Part shown: one piece after another, positions 1 to 6,203 of the stretch
Numbering within the stretch: the first letter of the stretch is position 1
Layout of the letters: each line of letters begins with the position of its first letter
Source of the DNA: a bacterium
GTDB taxonomy: Bacteria > Patescibacteriota > Saccharimonadia > Saccharimonadales > Saccharimonadaceae
Assembly (NCBI GenBank): GCA_021847685.1
Contig: JAJZQE010000011.1
Coordinates: 1 to 12,471, forward strand
DNA length: 12,471 nt
Direction: 5' to 3'
Made by a program: the position numbers and the translations under genes
The notes under the pieces: generated by a model
The model's database searches: none
What the model was told of the DNA's origin: nothing
What the model saw: only the letters and a program-made list of their open reading frames with translations

Positions 1-173
1 ATTAAGCCTTTTGGTAATGACGAGAAAATCTTGCTATAGTCAGCCGACTGGCTTTGAATCGATGGCCAGACTGCAACGTATAGCATCAAAAAACCTAGGC
101 CGATTGCACTATAGGTCACCCAAAGCGTGCGTTTTGCCTTTAAAGCCTGCTTGATTAATTTATAAAATATCAT
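1..173 (-). CDS. ABC-2 type exporter permease, N-terminal part (runs off left edge)
   Basis: Reading the minus strand from the ATG at 173-171 gives an uninterrupted frame of 57 codons to the edge of the window. It begins MIFYKLIKQALKAKRTLW, a basic amphipathic cytoplasmic start. A hydrophobic stretch of about 16 residues follows (roughly residues 22-37, ending VAVWPS), then a polar segment with a short SLPKGL motif near residue 52. This arrangement is typical of the first transmembrane helix and extracytoplasmic loop of ABC-2 family permeases that pair with CcmA-like ATPases. The ATG overlaps the TGA of the upstream ATPase gene as ATGA (170-173), so the two are translationally coupled and should form one transporter. 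The exported substrate cannot be told. The call rests on a short N-terminus and on the neighbour, so the family is likely but not certain. Confidence 0.75.
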   Translation of the reverse strand, partial: MIFYKLIKQALKAKRTLWVTYSAIGLGFLMLYVAVWPSIQSQSADYSKIFSSLPKGL

Positions 174-1042
174 TTGTATATCTCCTCAAATATATCTTCT
201 AGGCTGGCACTGGTAATCTCGAGGTCTTCAACTTTACTAACTGAAAGCTTCTCAAGAATCGGGCGTAGGTTGTCTTTAACTTTAAATTCAACCGTGTATT
301 TAGTCGCAATCAGACCTTCGATGCCCTTAATATTTGAAAAATTAGGTACTTCATCGGTAAAATGAGCTTTAATTTTGTGGCCGTGATTAAATCGCAAGCG
401 GCTAACTGTTGTGTCTTGAATCAGCTTGCCGTTATGAATAATGACAATTTTATCGCATAAATCTTCGACTTCGGATAAATCGTGAGATGATAACAGCACC
501 GTACCGCCAGCCTTCTTGTATTCGCGTAGCAAATGATGGAACGTTGCGCGCAGCAATGGGTCTAGGCCCCTCGTAGGCTCATCTAGGACTAGCAATGGGG
601 GATTAATACAAAGCGCCAATGTGATTGCCAGCTTCTGCTGATTACCGGTTGAAAGTTGCTTAACTTTCTTTCTTCCGTCCAGGTCTAATATCTTTTTAAG
701 CTTATCGGCACTAGCTTTAATTTGCGAGCCACGAATATTAACCAAAAACTTAATATGATCATCAACCGTCCAATCCTGGTAAAGTACTGGCTCGGCGGCG
801 ACATAACCAATCTTGTTCTTCAGCTCGACAGCATATGACACTGAGTCTAGCCCAAATATTTCGATATTACCTTCGCTTGGATGCAAAAAGCCCATAATGA
901 TACGAATAGTAGTTGATTTGCCGGCACCGTTTGGGCCTAAAAAGCCGAAGATTTCACCCTTTTGAATTGTAAAAGATACATTGTCGAGCGCCTGAAGATT
1001 ACCGAATTTTTTGGACAGATTTTTAACTTGAAGCAGATTCAT
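170..1042 (-). CDS. ABC transporter ATP-binding protein (CcmA-like exporter ATPase)
   Basis: The 290-residue nucleotide-binding subunit hydrolyses ATP on the cytoplasmic face to drive the permease encoded directly downstream. Visible motifs, in order, are Walker A GPNGAGKST (36-44), a Q-loop region at about 80-90 with Glu in place of Gln (VAAEPVLYQDW), the signature LSTGNQQKLAI (130-140; STGNQ instead of SGGQ), Walker B LLVLDEP (150-156), D-loop RGLD, and the switch His in SSHD (H187). About 85 C-terminal residues follow the ATPase core, as in the DrrA/CcmA-type exporters that carry a DUF4162-like tail. The family is clear; the substrate (lipid, drug, peptide or polysaccharide) is not. The ATG is preceded by TACAAT and a 6-nt gap, which suggests a leaderless mRNA. 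There is no Shine-Dalgarno sequence. The stop overlaps the permease start. Confidence 0.95.
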   Translation of the reverse strand: MNLLQVKNLSKKFGNLQALDNVSFTIQKGEIFGFLGPNGAGKSTTIRIIMGFLHPSEGNIEIFGLDSVSYAVELKNKIGYVAAEPVLYQDWTVDDHIKFLVNIRGSQIKASADKLKKILDLDGRKKVKQLSTGNQQKLAITLALCINPPLLVLDEPTRGLDPLLRATFHHLLREYKKAGGTVLLSSHDLSEVEDLCDKIVIIHNGKLIQDTTVSRLRFNHGHKIKAHFTDEVPNFSNIKGIEGLIATKYTVEFKVKDNLRPILEKLSVSKVEDLEITSASLEDIFEEIYK

Positions 1043-1048
1043 GTCATT

Positions 1049-1054
1049 ATTGTA
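1049..1054 (-). promoter_or_regulatory. -10 box of the ABC exporter operon, leaderless type
   Basis: On the minus strand TACAAT is followed by exactly 6 nt and then the ATG of the ATPase gene, so the predicted first transcribed base is at or next to the A of the start codon. No convincing -35 was found at 16-18 bp. It is called because five other start codons in the window have the same or nearly the same arrangement. Confidence 0.5.
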
Positions 1055-1103
1055 CTCTATTTTTTAAGCATAACAGTTTTGAGACAGGCCGTTACTTAGT
1101 CTA

Positions 1104-1116
1104 TTAGTTTAACTAA
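1104..1116. promoter_or_regulatory. Perfect inverted repeat over the -35 region of the adenosyltransferase gene
   Basis: TTAGTT-T-AACTAA is a perfect 6+6 inverted repeat with one central base. It lies about 17-30 bp upstream of the TATAAT at 1134-1139, where the -35 element would be, and within the 103-bp divergent region shared with the ABC operon. The position would suit a repressor or activator site. The half-site is AT-rich and short, so a chance palindrome is possible. The same 10-mer, TTAGTTTAAC, recurs just after the stop of the adenosyltransferase gene (1714-1723). No regulator family is recognised. Confidence 0.35.
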
Positions 1117-1133
1117 TCACACTTAAAAAGCCG

Positions 1134-1139
1134 TATAAT
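1134..1139 (+). promoter_or_regulatory. -10 box of the corrinoid adenosyltransferase gene, leaderless type
   Basis: A consensus TATAAT is followed by 6 nt and then ATG at 1146, so transcription is predicted to begin at the start codon. No Shine-Dalgarno sequence could be used in the 6-nt gap. The -35 region is weak (TTAACT at 1109-1114 with a long 19-bp spacer) and is covered by the inverted repeat at 1104-1116. Confidence 0.6.
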
Positions 1140-1145
1140 AGGTTT

Positions 1146-1712
1146 ATGGCATTTGAAGATTTTAAACAAAAAGACAGCATCGTACTGGTCTATACTGGTG
1201 AAGGAAAAGGTAAAACTAGCGCAGGAATCGGGCTGCTGGCCAGGGCGCTTGGCGCCGACTGGAAAGTTTCTTTTGTGCAGTTTATCAAAATGTGGAACGT
1301 CAGCGAACATGATTTTATTAGAACAATTCAACCCGTTTTTAAAGATAAATTATCATTTTATAAAGGTGGCTTAGGTTTTTTTGAAGCTGGCGAACTTAGC
1401 GCTAAGGCAACCAAGGCCGAGCATATCGCCGAAGCAAGAAAGACCTACGACCTGGCTCTTAAACAGGCTGAATCTGGCAACTACCAATTAGTTATTTGCG
1501 ATGAAATTAATAATGCAGTTCATGATGGGTTACTGACAATTGACGATTTAGAGGCTTTAATTGATAAAAGAAACCCCCGCACAAGCCTATGCTTGACGGG
1601 GCGTAACTTTCCAGCCTCACTTCTTAAAAAAGTTGATATTGCGACCGATATGACAAAATTAAAACATCATTTTGACGACAGCTTTATCGCCAACAAGGGT
1701 ATTGATTACTAA
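1146..1712 (+). CDS. cobO: ATP:corrinoid adenosyltransferase (CobA/CobO/BtuR family)
   Basis: The enzyme transfers the 5'-deoxyadenosyl group of ATP to Co(I) of a corrinoid, giving the adenosylcobalamin used by class II ribonucleotide reductase. The 188 residues match the usual family length. Visible motifs are the family P-loop GEGKGKTS (18-25), QFIK (45-48), the Walker B-like VICDE (116-120) followed by INNAV, TGRNFP (151-156), and the C-terminal TDMTKLKHHFD (167-177) ending in KGIDY, the usual GID terminus. The segment at about 75-82 reads GLGFFEAG where well-studied members have a GFTW motif, so the substrate pocket is somewhat divergent. No de novo cobalamin genes are visible, so salvage of an outside corrinoid is the likely role. 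It lies convergent to nrdJ, 49 nt stop to stop, whose product needs this cofactor. The start is set by TATAAT-N6-ATG. Confidence 0.93.
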   Translation: MAFEDFKQKDSIVLVYTGEGKGKTSAGIGLLARALGADWKVSFVQFIKMWNVSEHDFIRTIQPVFKDKLSFYKGGLGFFEAGELSAKATKAEHIAEARKTYDLALKQAESGNYQLVICDEINNAVHDGLLTIDDLEALIDKRNPRTSLCLTGRNFPASLLKKVDIATDMTKLKHHFDDSFIANKGIDY

Positions 1713-1730
1713 ATTAGTTTAACCTTGCCG

Positions 1731-1744
1731 GCGACAATTGTCGC
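1731..1744. repeat. Perfect 14-bp palindrome between the convergent adenosyltransferase and nrdJ genes
   Basis: GCGACAATTGTCGC is self-complementary and lies in the 49-bp gap between two convergent stop codons. As RNA it could form a 5-bp GC-rich stem with an AATT loop from either strand. No T-run follows on either side, so it is not a classical intrinsic terminator. It may slow polymerase in both directions or bind a protein. The function is uncertain. Confidence 0.35.
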
Positions 1745-1761
1745 GTACAGTGATTTGTTAA

Positions 1762-4353
1762 TTAGCACTTGCTGAAGCCACACGATTCACACTTTTGACA
1801 ACCTTCGATATAACGCAGGGCAGCTGAGCCACACTCTGGACAAATATCTTTCAGGCCGCCTGATTTTTCACGAACGACCGGTGCCGCTACCGTTTCTGAT
1901 ATTTCAATCGATAAATCACCGCGGTGGCTACTTGATTGTTCGTTATTCGCCTTAGTTGTCTCGTGCTCTTCAATAGCTTTTGCAATTGCATCGGCCAGCG
2001 AGCGAACGCGGTCGGCTCCAAAGCCAGTTGAGCCCGAGCCACCAATGCCGCGTAACTGCTCGGCAACATTTTGGGCAATGCGGTCTGAGCCATAATCAGT
2101 TGGGATCCGGAAGTTAAGCGATATAAGGCGCCCAATTGCCTCGGCGTCAGCCGTAATATCAGAACCAGCCCGACCAACATTGATGAAAACTTCAAAAATA
2201 TTGCCGTTATTATCTTCATTTATGCTGACAAAAGCCTTACCAACTGGCGTTGAGATTTTGTAAGTACGACCACTAAGTACGTCTGGACGAGGTCGAAGCA
2301 TAACAGGAGCAGCTTGAACGGCTTCTGGCGCTTTTTTGGTCTTACCGGCGAGCTTGTCATAGTAAGACGTCTCACCCTTAACCTCTAGAACTTGCTTTTC
2401 ACGGCTGCCGTCACGGTAGATAGTAATGCCTCGACAACCAGTTTCGTAAGCCATCAGATAAGCGTTACGCACATCCTCGATAGTTGCGCTGTTTGAAAAG
2501 TTGATGGTTTTAGAAATTGCGTTATCGACATATTTTTGCAAACCAGCCTGAATCTTTAGGTGCCACTCTGGACTAATGTCACCAGCAACCACAAAGATTT
2601 CTTTTAGGTCATCTGGTAGGGAAGCGATGTTCTGGATTGAACCACCGTTAGCCTGAATCTCTTCCATCAATTCTTCCGAGTATAGTCCGCGGTCAGTTAA
2701 GGCCTTCACAAAGTACGGGCTAGTCTGGAACATACGCTTGCCTTCAATCGTATTCTTGGCGTAGGTTAGGGCAAATAGCGGCTCACAACCACTTGAGGCG
2801 TCGGCTAGCATGGCAATCGTACCAGTTGGAGCAATTGTAGTGCGAGCGCCGTTGCGTGGGTTAATTTCACCCGGCTTGTCATAGATCGAGCCTTCAAAAG
2901 CAGGGAAGACACCGCGAGTTTTTGCCAGTTCAACACTAGCAACATCGGATTCTTCTTGAATAAACTGCATCAGCTTTGACGCCATTTCGACTCCCTCATC
3001 GGTATTGTAACCAATATTAAGCGCCAAAAGTGCATCAGCTAGACCCATCACACCAAGGCCAATTCGACGAATTGAACGGGTCATTTGGCGAACTTGCTCG
3101 ATTGGGTATTCGTTCATATCCAAAACATTATCAAGGAAGTGAACTGCTTGATGAGTTGTCTTGCGCAGCCCATCCCAGTCAATCTGTCCGTCTTTAACAA
3201 ACAGTGCCAAGTGAATACTGCCAAGTGTACATGCGTCGTATGGCAATAGTGGTTGCTCGCCACAAGGGTTCGTTGCCTCGATTTGGCCAAGTTGAGGTGT
3301 TGGGTTGGCGCGTGAGTCATTGATACGATCGATAAAGATCATGCCAGGGTCGCCATACTGCCAGGCTAGTCGCGTAATAAGATCGAATACTTTTTTTGCG
3401 TTCAAACGACCGACCGACTGACCAGTACGGGGATTAATCAGGTCATAGCCATAGCCCTCGCGGTCCTCTTGGCACCATTCGTGAAGTCGTTTAACGGCAG
3501 CATCCAAGCGAACTTGCTTAAGGTCAATATCGCGAGTCTGGTGAGCAGCACGAACCTCTGAAACTAGTGAGTCAAAGTCAAAGTCATCTTCGTAATTGTC
3601 GGGTAGAAGCTTGCCGTCAATCTTGATCTGGTCAAAAAATGCTTGGTCAGTTGTAACTGAAATATTGAAGTTGGTTAGCGAAAACTCATCAAGTTTGTAA
3701 ATCGAAAACAACAAGATGTCTGGGTGATTGTAGTGTAAGATACCCATATTGGCACCACGGCGCACGCCACCTTGTCGAACAGATGAGGTAATGTCGTTGT
3801 ACATCTGCATGAACGATATTGGGCCGGTTGTGGTGCCACCGGATGATTGTAGAACGTCATTTTTTGGACGCAACCTCGAAAACGAAAAACCCGTACCGCC
3901 ACCTGATTTATGAATCATCGCCATGTCGGATGCTGTTTGCAAAATACCACTAAGGCTATCGGGTACCGGTAAAACAAAACATGCTGACAATTGTTGACCA
4001 GGTTTCGCCGTGTTCAGTAACGTTGGCGTGTTTGGCAAAAATCGACGAGTCGCCATTAAATCATAAAATTCAAGCGCCGTCTTTTCGTGAATACCGCGGC
4101 TACCGTCATACAGTCGATCGGCAGTCGCAATGTTATAAGCCACTCGCCAAAGAATTTCTTTGGGAGTTTCTGTGGCTTCGCCACTACTATTTTTGCGTGC
4201 ATAACGCGTGCTGGCAATGTAACGTGCGTTGTCACTGAGTTCTGGTTCGATGATGTTCTTTGGCGGCGCTGGAACTACCCGTCCAAGCTCATATATTTTC
4301 GATATATCGCTTATAGCATCGTTGTTAAAGACTGTACGAAATGTTTTTTTCAT
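1762..4353 (-). CDS. nrdJ: Adenosylcobalamin-dependent (class II) ribonucleotide reductase
   Basis: The enzyme reduces ribonucleotides to deoxyribonucleotides, using the 5'-deoxyadenosyl radical of coenzyme B12. The 863-residue form is of the long, Thermotoga-like type. Key features are Cys125 (SACFVLP) and Cys640 (ETGCRGITIYRDGSR), the likely redox pair; the thiyl-radical loop NPCGEQ (362-367, with N362, C364 and E366); the phosphate-binding APTGTIAML (508-516); a TSCPD-like domain at about 690-790; and a Cys-rich tail with C838, C841, C852, C855, C858 and C863. The tail resembles a zinc ribbon and may also carry the thiols re-reduced by thioredoxin. No N-terminal ATP-cone is seen, so overall activity control by dATP is probably absent. 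The ATG at 4353-4351 is preceded by AGGGG as Shine-Dalgarno. A near-consensus promoter overlapped by an NrdR-like box lies upstream, and thioredoxin is divergent. Together with the adenosyltransferase these form a dNTP-supply module. Confidence 0.97.
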   Translation of the reverse strand: MKKTFRTVFNNDAISDISKIYELGRVVPAPPKNIIEPELSDNARYIASTRYARKNSSGEATETPKEILWRVAYNIATADRLYDGSRGIHEKTALEFYDLMATRRFLPNTPTLLNTAKPGQQLSACFVLPVPDSLSGILQTASDMAMIHKSGGGTGFSFSRLRPKNDVLQSSGGTTTGPISFMQMYNDITSSVRQGGVRRGANMGILHYNHPDILLFSIYKLDEFSLTNFNISVTTDQAFFDQIKIDGKLLPDNYEDDFDFDSLVSEVRAAHQTRDIDLKQVRLDAAVKRLHEWCQEDREGYGYDLINPRTGQSVGRLNAKKVFDLITRLAWQYGDPGMIFIDRINDSRANPTPQLGQIEATNPCGEQPLLPYDACTLGSIHLALFVKDGQIDWDGLRKTTHQAVHFLDNVLDMNEYPIEQVRQMTRSIRRIGLGVMGLADALLALNIGYNTDEGVEMASKLMQFIQEESDVASVELAKTRGVFPAFEGSIYDKPGEINPRNGARTTIAPTGTIAMLADASSGCEPLFALTYAKNTIEGKRMFQTSPYFVKALTDRGLYSEELMEEIQANGGSIQNIASLPDDLKEIFVVAGDISPEWHLKIQAGLQKYVDNAISKTINFSNSATIEDVRNAYLMAYETGCRGITIYRDGSREKQVLEVKGETSYYDKLAGKTKKAPEAVQAAPVMLRPRPDVLSGRTYKISTPVGKAFVSINEDNNGNIFEVFINVGRAGSDITADAEAIGRLISLNFRIPTDYGSDRIAQNVAEQLRGIGGSGSTGFGADRVRSLADAIAKAIEEHETTKANNEQSSSHRGDLSIEISETVAAPVVREKSGGLKDICPECGSAALRYIEGCQKCESCGFSKC

Positions 4354-4354
4354 G

Positions 4355-4362
4355 TTACCCCT
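4355..4362 (-). promoter_or_regulatory. Ribosome binding site of nrdJ
   Basis: The minus strand reads AGGGGTAAC directly before the ATG, an anti-Shine-Dalgarno match with suitable spacing. It stands out because most other starts in this window have no such site. Confidence 0.6.
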
Positions 4363-4375
4363 ACCTTTGACTTTA

Positions 4376-4391
4376 TATACATGTGGTGTAT
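4376..4391 (-). promoter_or_regulatory. Possible second, weaker NrdR-type half-site
   Basis: ATACA-N5-TGTAT (4377-4391) is a short inverted repeat just downstream of the predicted nrdJ transcription start. Taken as a 16-mer at 4376-4391 it matches only about 7 of 16 positions of the NrdR consensus. However, it is separated from the strong box by exactly 15 bp (31 bp centre to centre), which is the known spacing of paired NrdR boxes. It is called on spacing more than on sequence. Confidence 0.35.
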
Positions 4392-4399
4392 GAGATAAG

Positions 4400-4429
4400 A
4401 TTATAGGCGCTATATGTTGCGTTTGTCAA
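4400..4429 (-). promoter_or_regulatory. Near-consensus sigma70-type promoter of nrdJ
   Basis: On the minus strand TTGACA (4429-4424) and TATAAT (4405-4400) are both perfect and are separated by 18 bp. The transcription start is predicted near 4393, giving a leader of about 40 nt with a Shine-Dalgarno site. It is the strongest promoter seen in the window, and its spacer is occupied by the NrdR-like box. Confidence 0.8.
4407..4422 (-). promoter_or_regulatory. Candidate NrdR box in the nrdJ promoter spacer
   Basis: The minus strand reads ACGCAACATATAGCGC, matching the published NrdR consensus acaCwAtATaTwGtgt at 12 of 16 positions, including nine of the ten core positions. It fills the gap between the -35 and -10 of nrdJ, so a bound NrdR would block RNA polymerase. 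NrdR is the ATP-cone repressor that lowers ribonucleotide reductase genes when dATP is high. This would give nrdJ transcriptional dATP control, although its protein has no visible ATP-cone. The nrdR gene itself is not in the window. The site also lies upstream of the divergent thioredoxin gene and may affect it. Confidence 0.65.
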
Positions 4430-4439
4430 CGTAAGTTGT

Positions 4440-4471
4440 TATTATTACGTAGCAAATACGTAGATAAAGGG
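4440..4471 (+). promoter_or_regulatory. Upstream region of the thioredoxin gene: possible -10, TACGTAG repeat, ribosome binding site
   Basis: A possible -10, TATTAT (4440-4445), has a weak TTGCGT 17 bp upstream inside the nrdJ promoter. It is followed by two copies of TACGTAG (4446-4452 and 4457-4463), 11 bp apart start to start, or about one helical turn. Each copy contains the palindrome TACGTA. AAAGGG (4467-4471 region) before the ATG at 4476 is a good Shine-Dalgarno site. The repeat could be an operator or chance. Confidence 0.4.
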
Positions 4472-4475
4472 AATT

Positions 4476-4796
4476 ATGAAAACAACTACACAGCAAACAT
4501 ACGAACAAGACGTTATTAAATCTTCAAAGGTTGTCCTAGTCGACGTCTGGGCGCCATGGTGCGCCCCCTGCCGAGGCATGGAACCAATCCTAGAGGACAT
4601 CTCAAAAGAGACTTCCGACTGGGCCGAAATTATAAAACTTGATGCCTCAACCGAAATGGATATTGTTCAACAATTAGACGTTCGTGGACTACCAACTTAC
4701 CTTATTTACAATAAGGGCAAGTTACTTAGCGGCAGCGCTGGCGCTACCTCAAAGTCAAATTTACTTGAATCAATGCGCCGCGCGCAAGCAATCTGA
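4476..4796 (+). CDS. trxA: Thioredoxin
   Basis: This is a 106-residue single-domain thioredoxin, the usual length. It carries the active site WCAPCRG (C29 and C32; Ala-Pro instead of the common Gly-Pro between the cysteines), the preceding VDVWAPW strand, the buried Asp at D23 and the cis-proline in RGLPTY (P73). There is no signal peptide or membrane helix, so it is cytoplasmic. It passes electrons by dithiol-disulfide exchange. Its position, divergent from nrdJ across a 122-bp shared regulatory region, suggests it re-reduces the C-terminal cysteines of the ribonucleotide reductase. No thioredoxin reductase is seen nearby; the FNR-like flavoproteins further right are not of the thioredoxin reductase type. 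The symbol is given by family; other thioredoxins may exist in the genome. Confidence 0.95.
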   Translation: MKTTTQQTYEQDVIKSSKVVLVDVWAPWCAPCRGMEPILEDISKETSDWAEIIKLDASTEMDIVQQLDVRGLPTYLIYNKGKLLSGSAGATSKSNLLESMRRAQAI

Positions 4797-4805
4797 CGTA
4801 ATAAT

Positions 4806-5381
4806 TTAAAGTTGGTGCAATAGTTGCAGCAGATAATTATAATTGGCGGCTATCAGTAGCCCGCTTATGACAATCAGGCCAGGAAAAACAACCAAAGTTT
4901 CAATCGCTTTGCCGGTTGTTAATCGTAGCGATTTAACCGGTGGCAAGCCAAACTTAAAAGGGAATGGTAGTAGCCACGGAACACCTTCTTTGGTAAAACT
5001 ATCCATCACCAGGTGCGACAAAATACCAATCATAAATGACCACCAAACGATTAAATTATCGACGCTTGGCATAATCGGGTGCAAGAAGTTAAGCAGCATC
5101 CAAAACAAAAAGCCAAACAGCGCCACGCCCAATAGGGAATGGGTAATAAAACGATGTCCGCCAATTGATTTATCAAAAAAGCGTCCGACAAGCTTGCCAA
5201 TCGGCAAATTTTTCCATAGTGGCGCCGTTGGCTGATCGATATCTGGTAAAATGCCACCGATTTGATTTGCTAAAAGCGCCACCAGAAAAGTGGTCATATT
5301 AAGGTTATAGATTGGCACCACAAGGCATATAACCGCTAAAAGTGCAGTAATTGCGGCTAGGTCATGAGTGCGGCCTGTCAT
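4806..5381 (-). CDS. YdjM/DUF457 family membrane-bound metal-dependent hydrolase-like protein
   Basis: This 191-residue membrane protein shows the conserved polar motifs of the YdjM/YbcI (DUF457) family: RTHDLAA near the N-terminus (H6), GGILPDIDQP (about 42-51), GGHRFITHS (about 74-82), and GILSHLVMDSFTKEGVPWL (about 119-137), followed by PFPFKFGLPPV and a TTGKAIE segment. The recurring His/Asp residues resemble a metal site at the membrane surface. About four or five hydrophobic helices surround them. Family annotation as a hydrolase is by motif only; the E. coli relative YdjM is LexA-controlled and its substrate is unknown. The gene stands alone on this strand, convergent with the thioredoxin gene and divergent from the ZIP transporter gene. 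TATAAT lies 7 nt upstream of the ATG, so a leaderless mRNA is likely. The true function is unknown. Confidence 0.85.
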   Translation of the reverse strand: MTGRTHDLAAITALLAVICLVVPIYNLNMTTFLVALLANQIGGILPDIDQPTAPLWKNLPIGKLVGRFFDKSIGGHRFITHSLLGVALFGFLFWMLLNFLHPIMPSVDNLIVWWSFMIGILSHLVMDSFTKEGVPWLLPFPFKFGLPPVKSLRLTTGKAIETLVVFPGLIVISGLLIAANYNYLLQLLHQL

Positions 5382-5388
5382 ACCGTAT

Positions 5389-5394
5389 ATTATA
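5389..5394 (-). promoter_or_regulatory. -10 box of the DUF457 gene, leaderless type
   Basis: TATAAT on the minus strand is followed by 7 nt and the ATG at 5381, so transcription should begin at or within a base of the start codon. There is no Shine-Dalgarno sequence. Confidence 0.55.
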
Positions 5395-5396
5395 CA

Positions 5397-5413
5397 TGTT
5401 TACGCTATAAACA
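5397..5413. promoter_or_regulatory. Inverted repeat between the divergent DUF457 and ZIP promoters
   Basis: TGTTTA-CGCTA-TAAACA is a perfect 6+6 inverted repeat with a 5-bp spacer. It sits between the two divergent -10 boxes and covers the -35 position of both, so one bound protein could control both genes. A metal-responsive regulator is attractive given the ZIP transporter, but the sequence does not clearly match the Fur/Zur or DtxR/MntR site types. Confidence 0.4.
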
Positions 5414-5427
5414 GATGAGTAGCATGT

Positions 5428-5436
5428 TATTATAAG
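5428..5436 (+). promoter_or_regulatory. -10 region of the ZIP transporter gene
   Basis: Two overlapping -10 readings are possible: an extended TG-T-TATTAT (box 5428-5433), or TATAAG (5431-5436). The second puts 7 nt before the ATG at 5444, matching the leaderless spacing seen at other genes here. That favours ATG 5444 over the in-frame GTG 5438 as the start. Confidence 0.45.
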
Positions 5437-5443
5437 AGTGACC

Positions 5444-6202
5444 ATGACACTTGTTTACCTAGTTGGTGCAATTATATTAGGAAGTGCCGTATCGCTGACT
5501 GGCGGAGTGTTTTTGCTACGCGCCAAAAAGCATCGTGAACTTGCGATACTACTAACACTACCGTTTGGCGCTGGCGCCCTGCTGGCAGCCGCTTTTTTTG
5601 ATCTTTTACCGGAATCGTTTAAATTGGGCGAACCGCGAAGCTTGCTTTTATGGGCGCTCGGCGGTTTTACGTTATTTTTTGTTTTGGAAAGATCGGCCAG
5701 CTGGTTTCACCACCATCATCAACACCACCATCACGACAGTGAACATTATAAAAACGCACAACAGCGTCGTCTAATTGTTTTTGGTGATATGATGCACAAT
5801 GCAATCGACGGCTTTGCGATTGGCGCAGCTTTTTTAGTTGGTATACCGACGGGCATCATTACAACATTAGCGGTTAGCGCCCATGAAATACCAAAAGAGC
5901 TCGGCACGTTCGCACTACTACTATCACGTGGCTGGAAAGATAAGACAGTTGTCATCGCCAACTTAGCAACGGCGGTCGCAACGATTATTACTGGTACGAC
6001 GGTCTTTTTACTGGGTACCCACAATCAGCTTCCGGTTGGTCCACTACTAGCTATTACCGCCGGCTTCTTTATATACGTCGCTGCCAGCGATATTATCCCT
6101 GATATTCACGAACAACCGCATCGCACCGGTACGATTCAAGAAATAATGCTCGTAGCCGGCATTATTATTGTCGGCACTGTGATTACGCTACTTGGCGTCT
6201 AA
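5444..6202 (+). CDS. ZIP family divalent metal transporter
   Basis: This ZIP family protein, which moves zinc or iron/manganese into the cytoplasm, has 252 residues from this ATG or 254 from the in-frame GTG at 5438; the promoter spacing favours the ATG. Numbering from the GTG, it shows about eight hydrophobic segments and a very His-rich cytoplasmic loop between helices 3 and 4 (eight of nine residues are His at 91-99, plus H103). The paired metal-site motifs follow: HNAIDG (120-125) in helix 4 and HEIPKE (149-154) in helix 5. These are the family's transport-site residues. The His loop may sense or buffer metal. It is divergent from the DUF457 gene and convergent with the VIT1 exporter gene, 1 nt between stops, so uptake and disposal of metal are encoded back to back. 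Zinc is the likeliest substrate but is not proven. Confidence 0.92.
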   Translation: MTLVYLVGAIILGSAVSLTGGVFLLRAKKHRELAILLTLPFGAGALLAAAFFDLLPESFKLGEPRSLLLWALGGFTLFFVLERSASWFHHHHQHHHHDSEHYKNAQQRRLIVFGDMMHNAIDGFAIGAAFLVGIPTGIITTLAVSAHEIPKELGTFALLLSRGWKDKTVVIANLATAVATIITGTTVFLLGTHNQLPVGPLLAITAGFFIYVAASDIIPDIHEQPHRTGTIQEIMLVAGIIIVGTVITLLGV

Positions 6203-6203
6203 G

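Noticed and set aside
170..172. Recoded UGA (as in Gracilibacteria/Absconditabacteria)
   Set aside because: TGA codons occur only as terminal stops of complete proteins here, and none lies inside a conserved frame, so the code is standard.
1887..2219. Long alternative frames inside nrdJ and other genes on both strands
   Set aside because: They overlap clear conserved genes, show no recognisable motif, and have odd composition; they are shadows of the coding frame.
4354..4475. Cobalamin riboswitch upstream of the B12-dependent nrdJ or of the adenosyltransferase gene
   Set aside because: The nrdJ leader is only about 40 nt and the adenosyltransferase mRNA appears leaderless. Neither can hold the roughly 200-nt aptamer, and no B12-box-like sequence was seen.
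4698..4770. Flavinylation-like motif in thioredoxin (SAGATS) as an ApbE target
   Set aside because: The motif lacks the required order D-x-x-[TS]-G-A-[TS], is in the normal C-terminal region of thioredoxin, and the protein has no FMN-binding domain. A similar AGATS in VIT1 lies in a membrane segment.
5708..5742. Short CAC/CAT/CAA repeat resembling a microsatellite or CRISPR-like repeat
   Set aside because: It encodes the His-rich loop of the ZIP transporter in frame, a common family feature. There are no spacers or longer repeat units.
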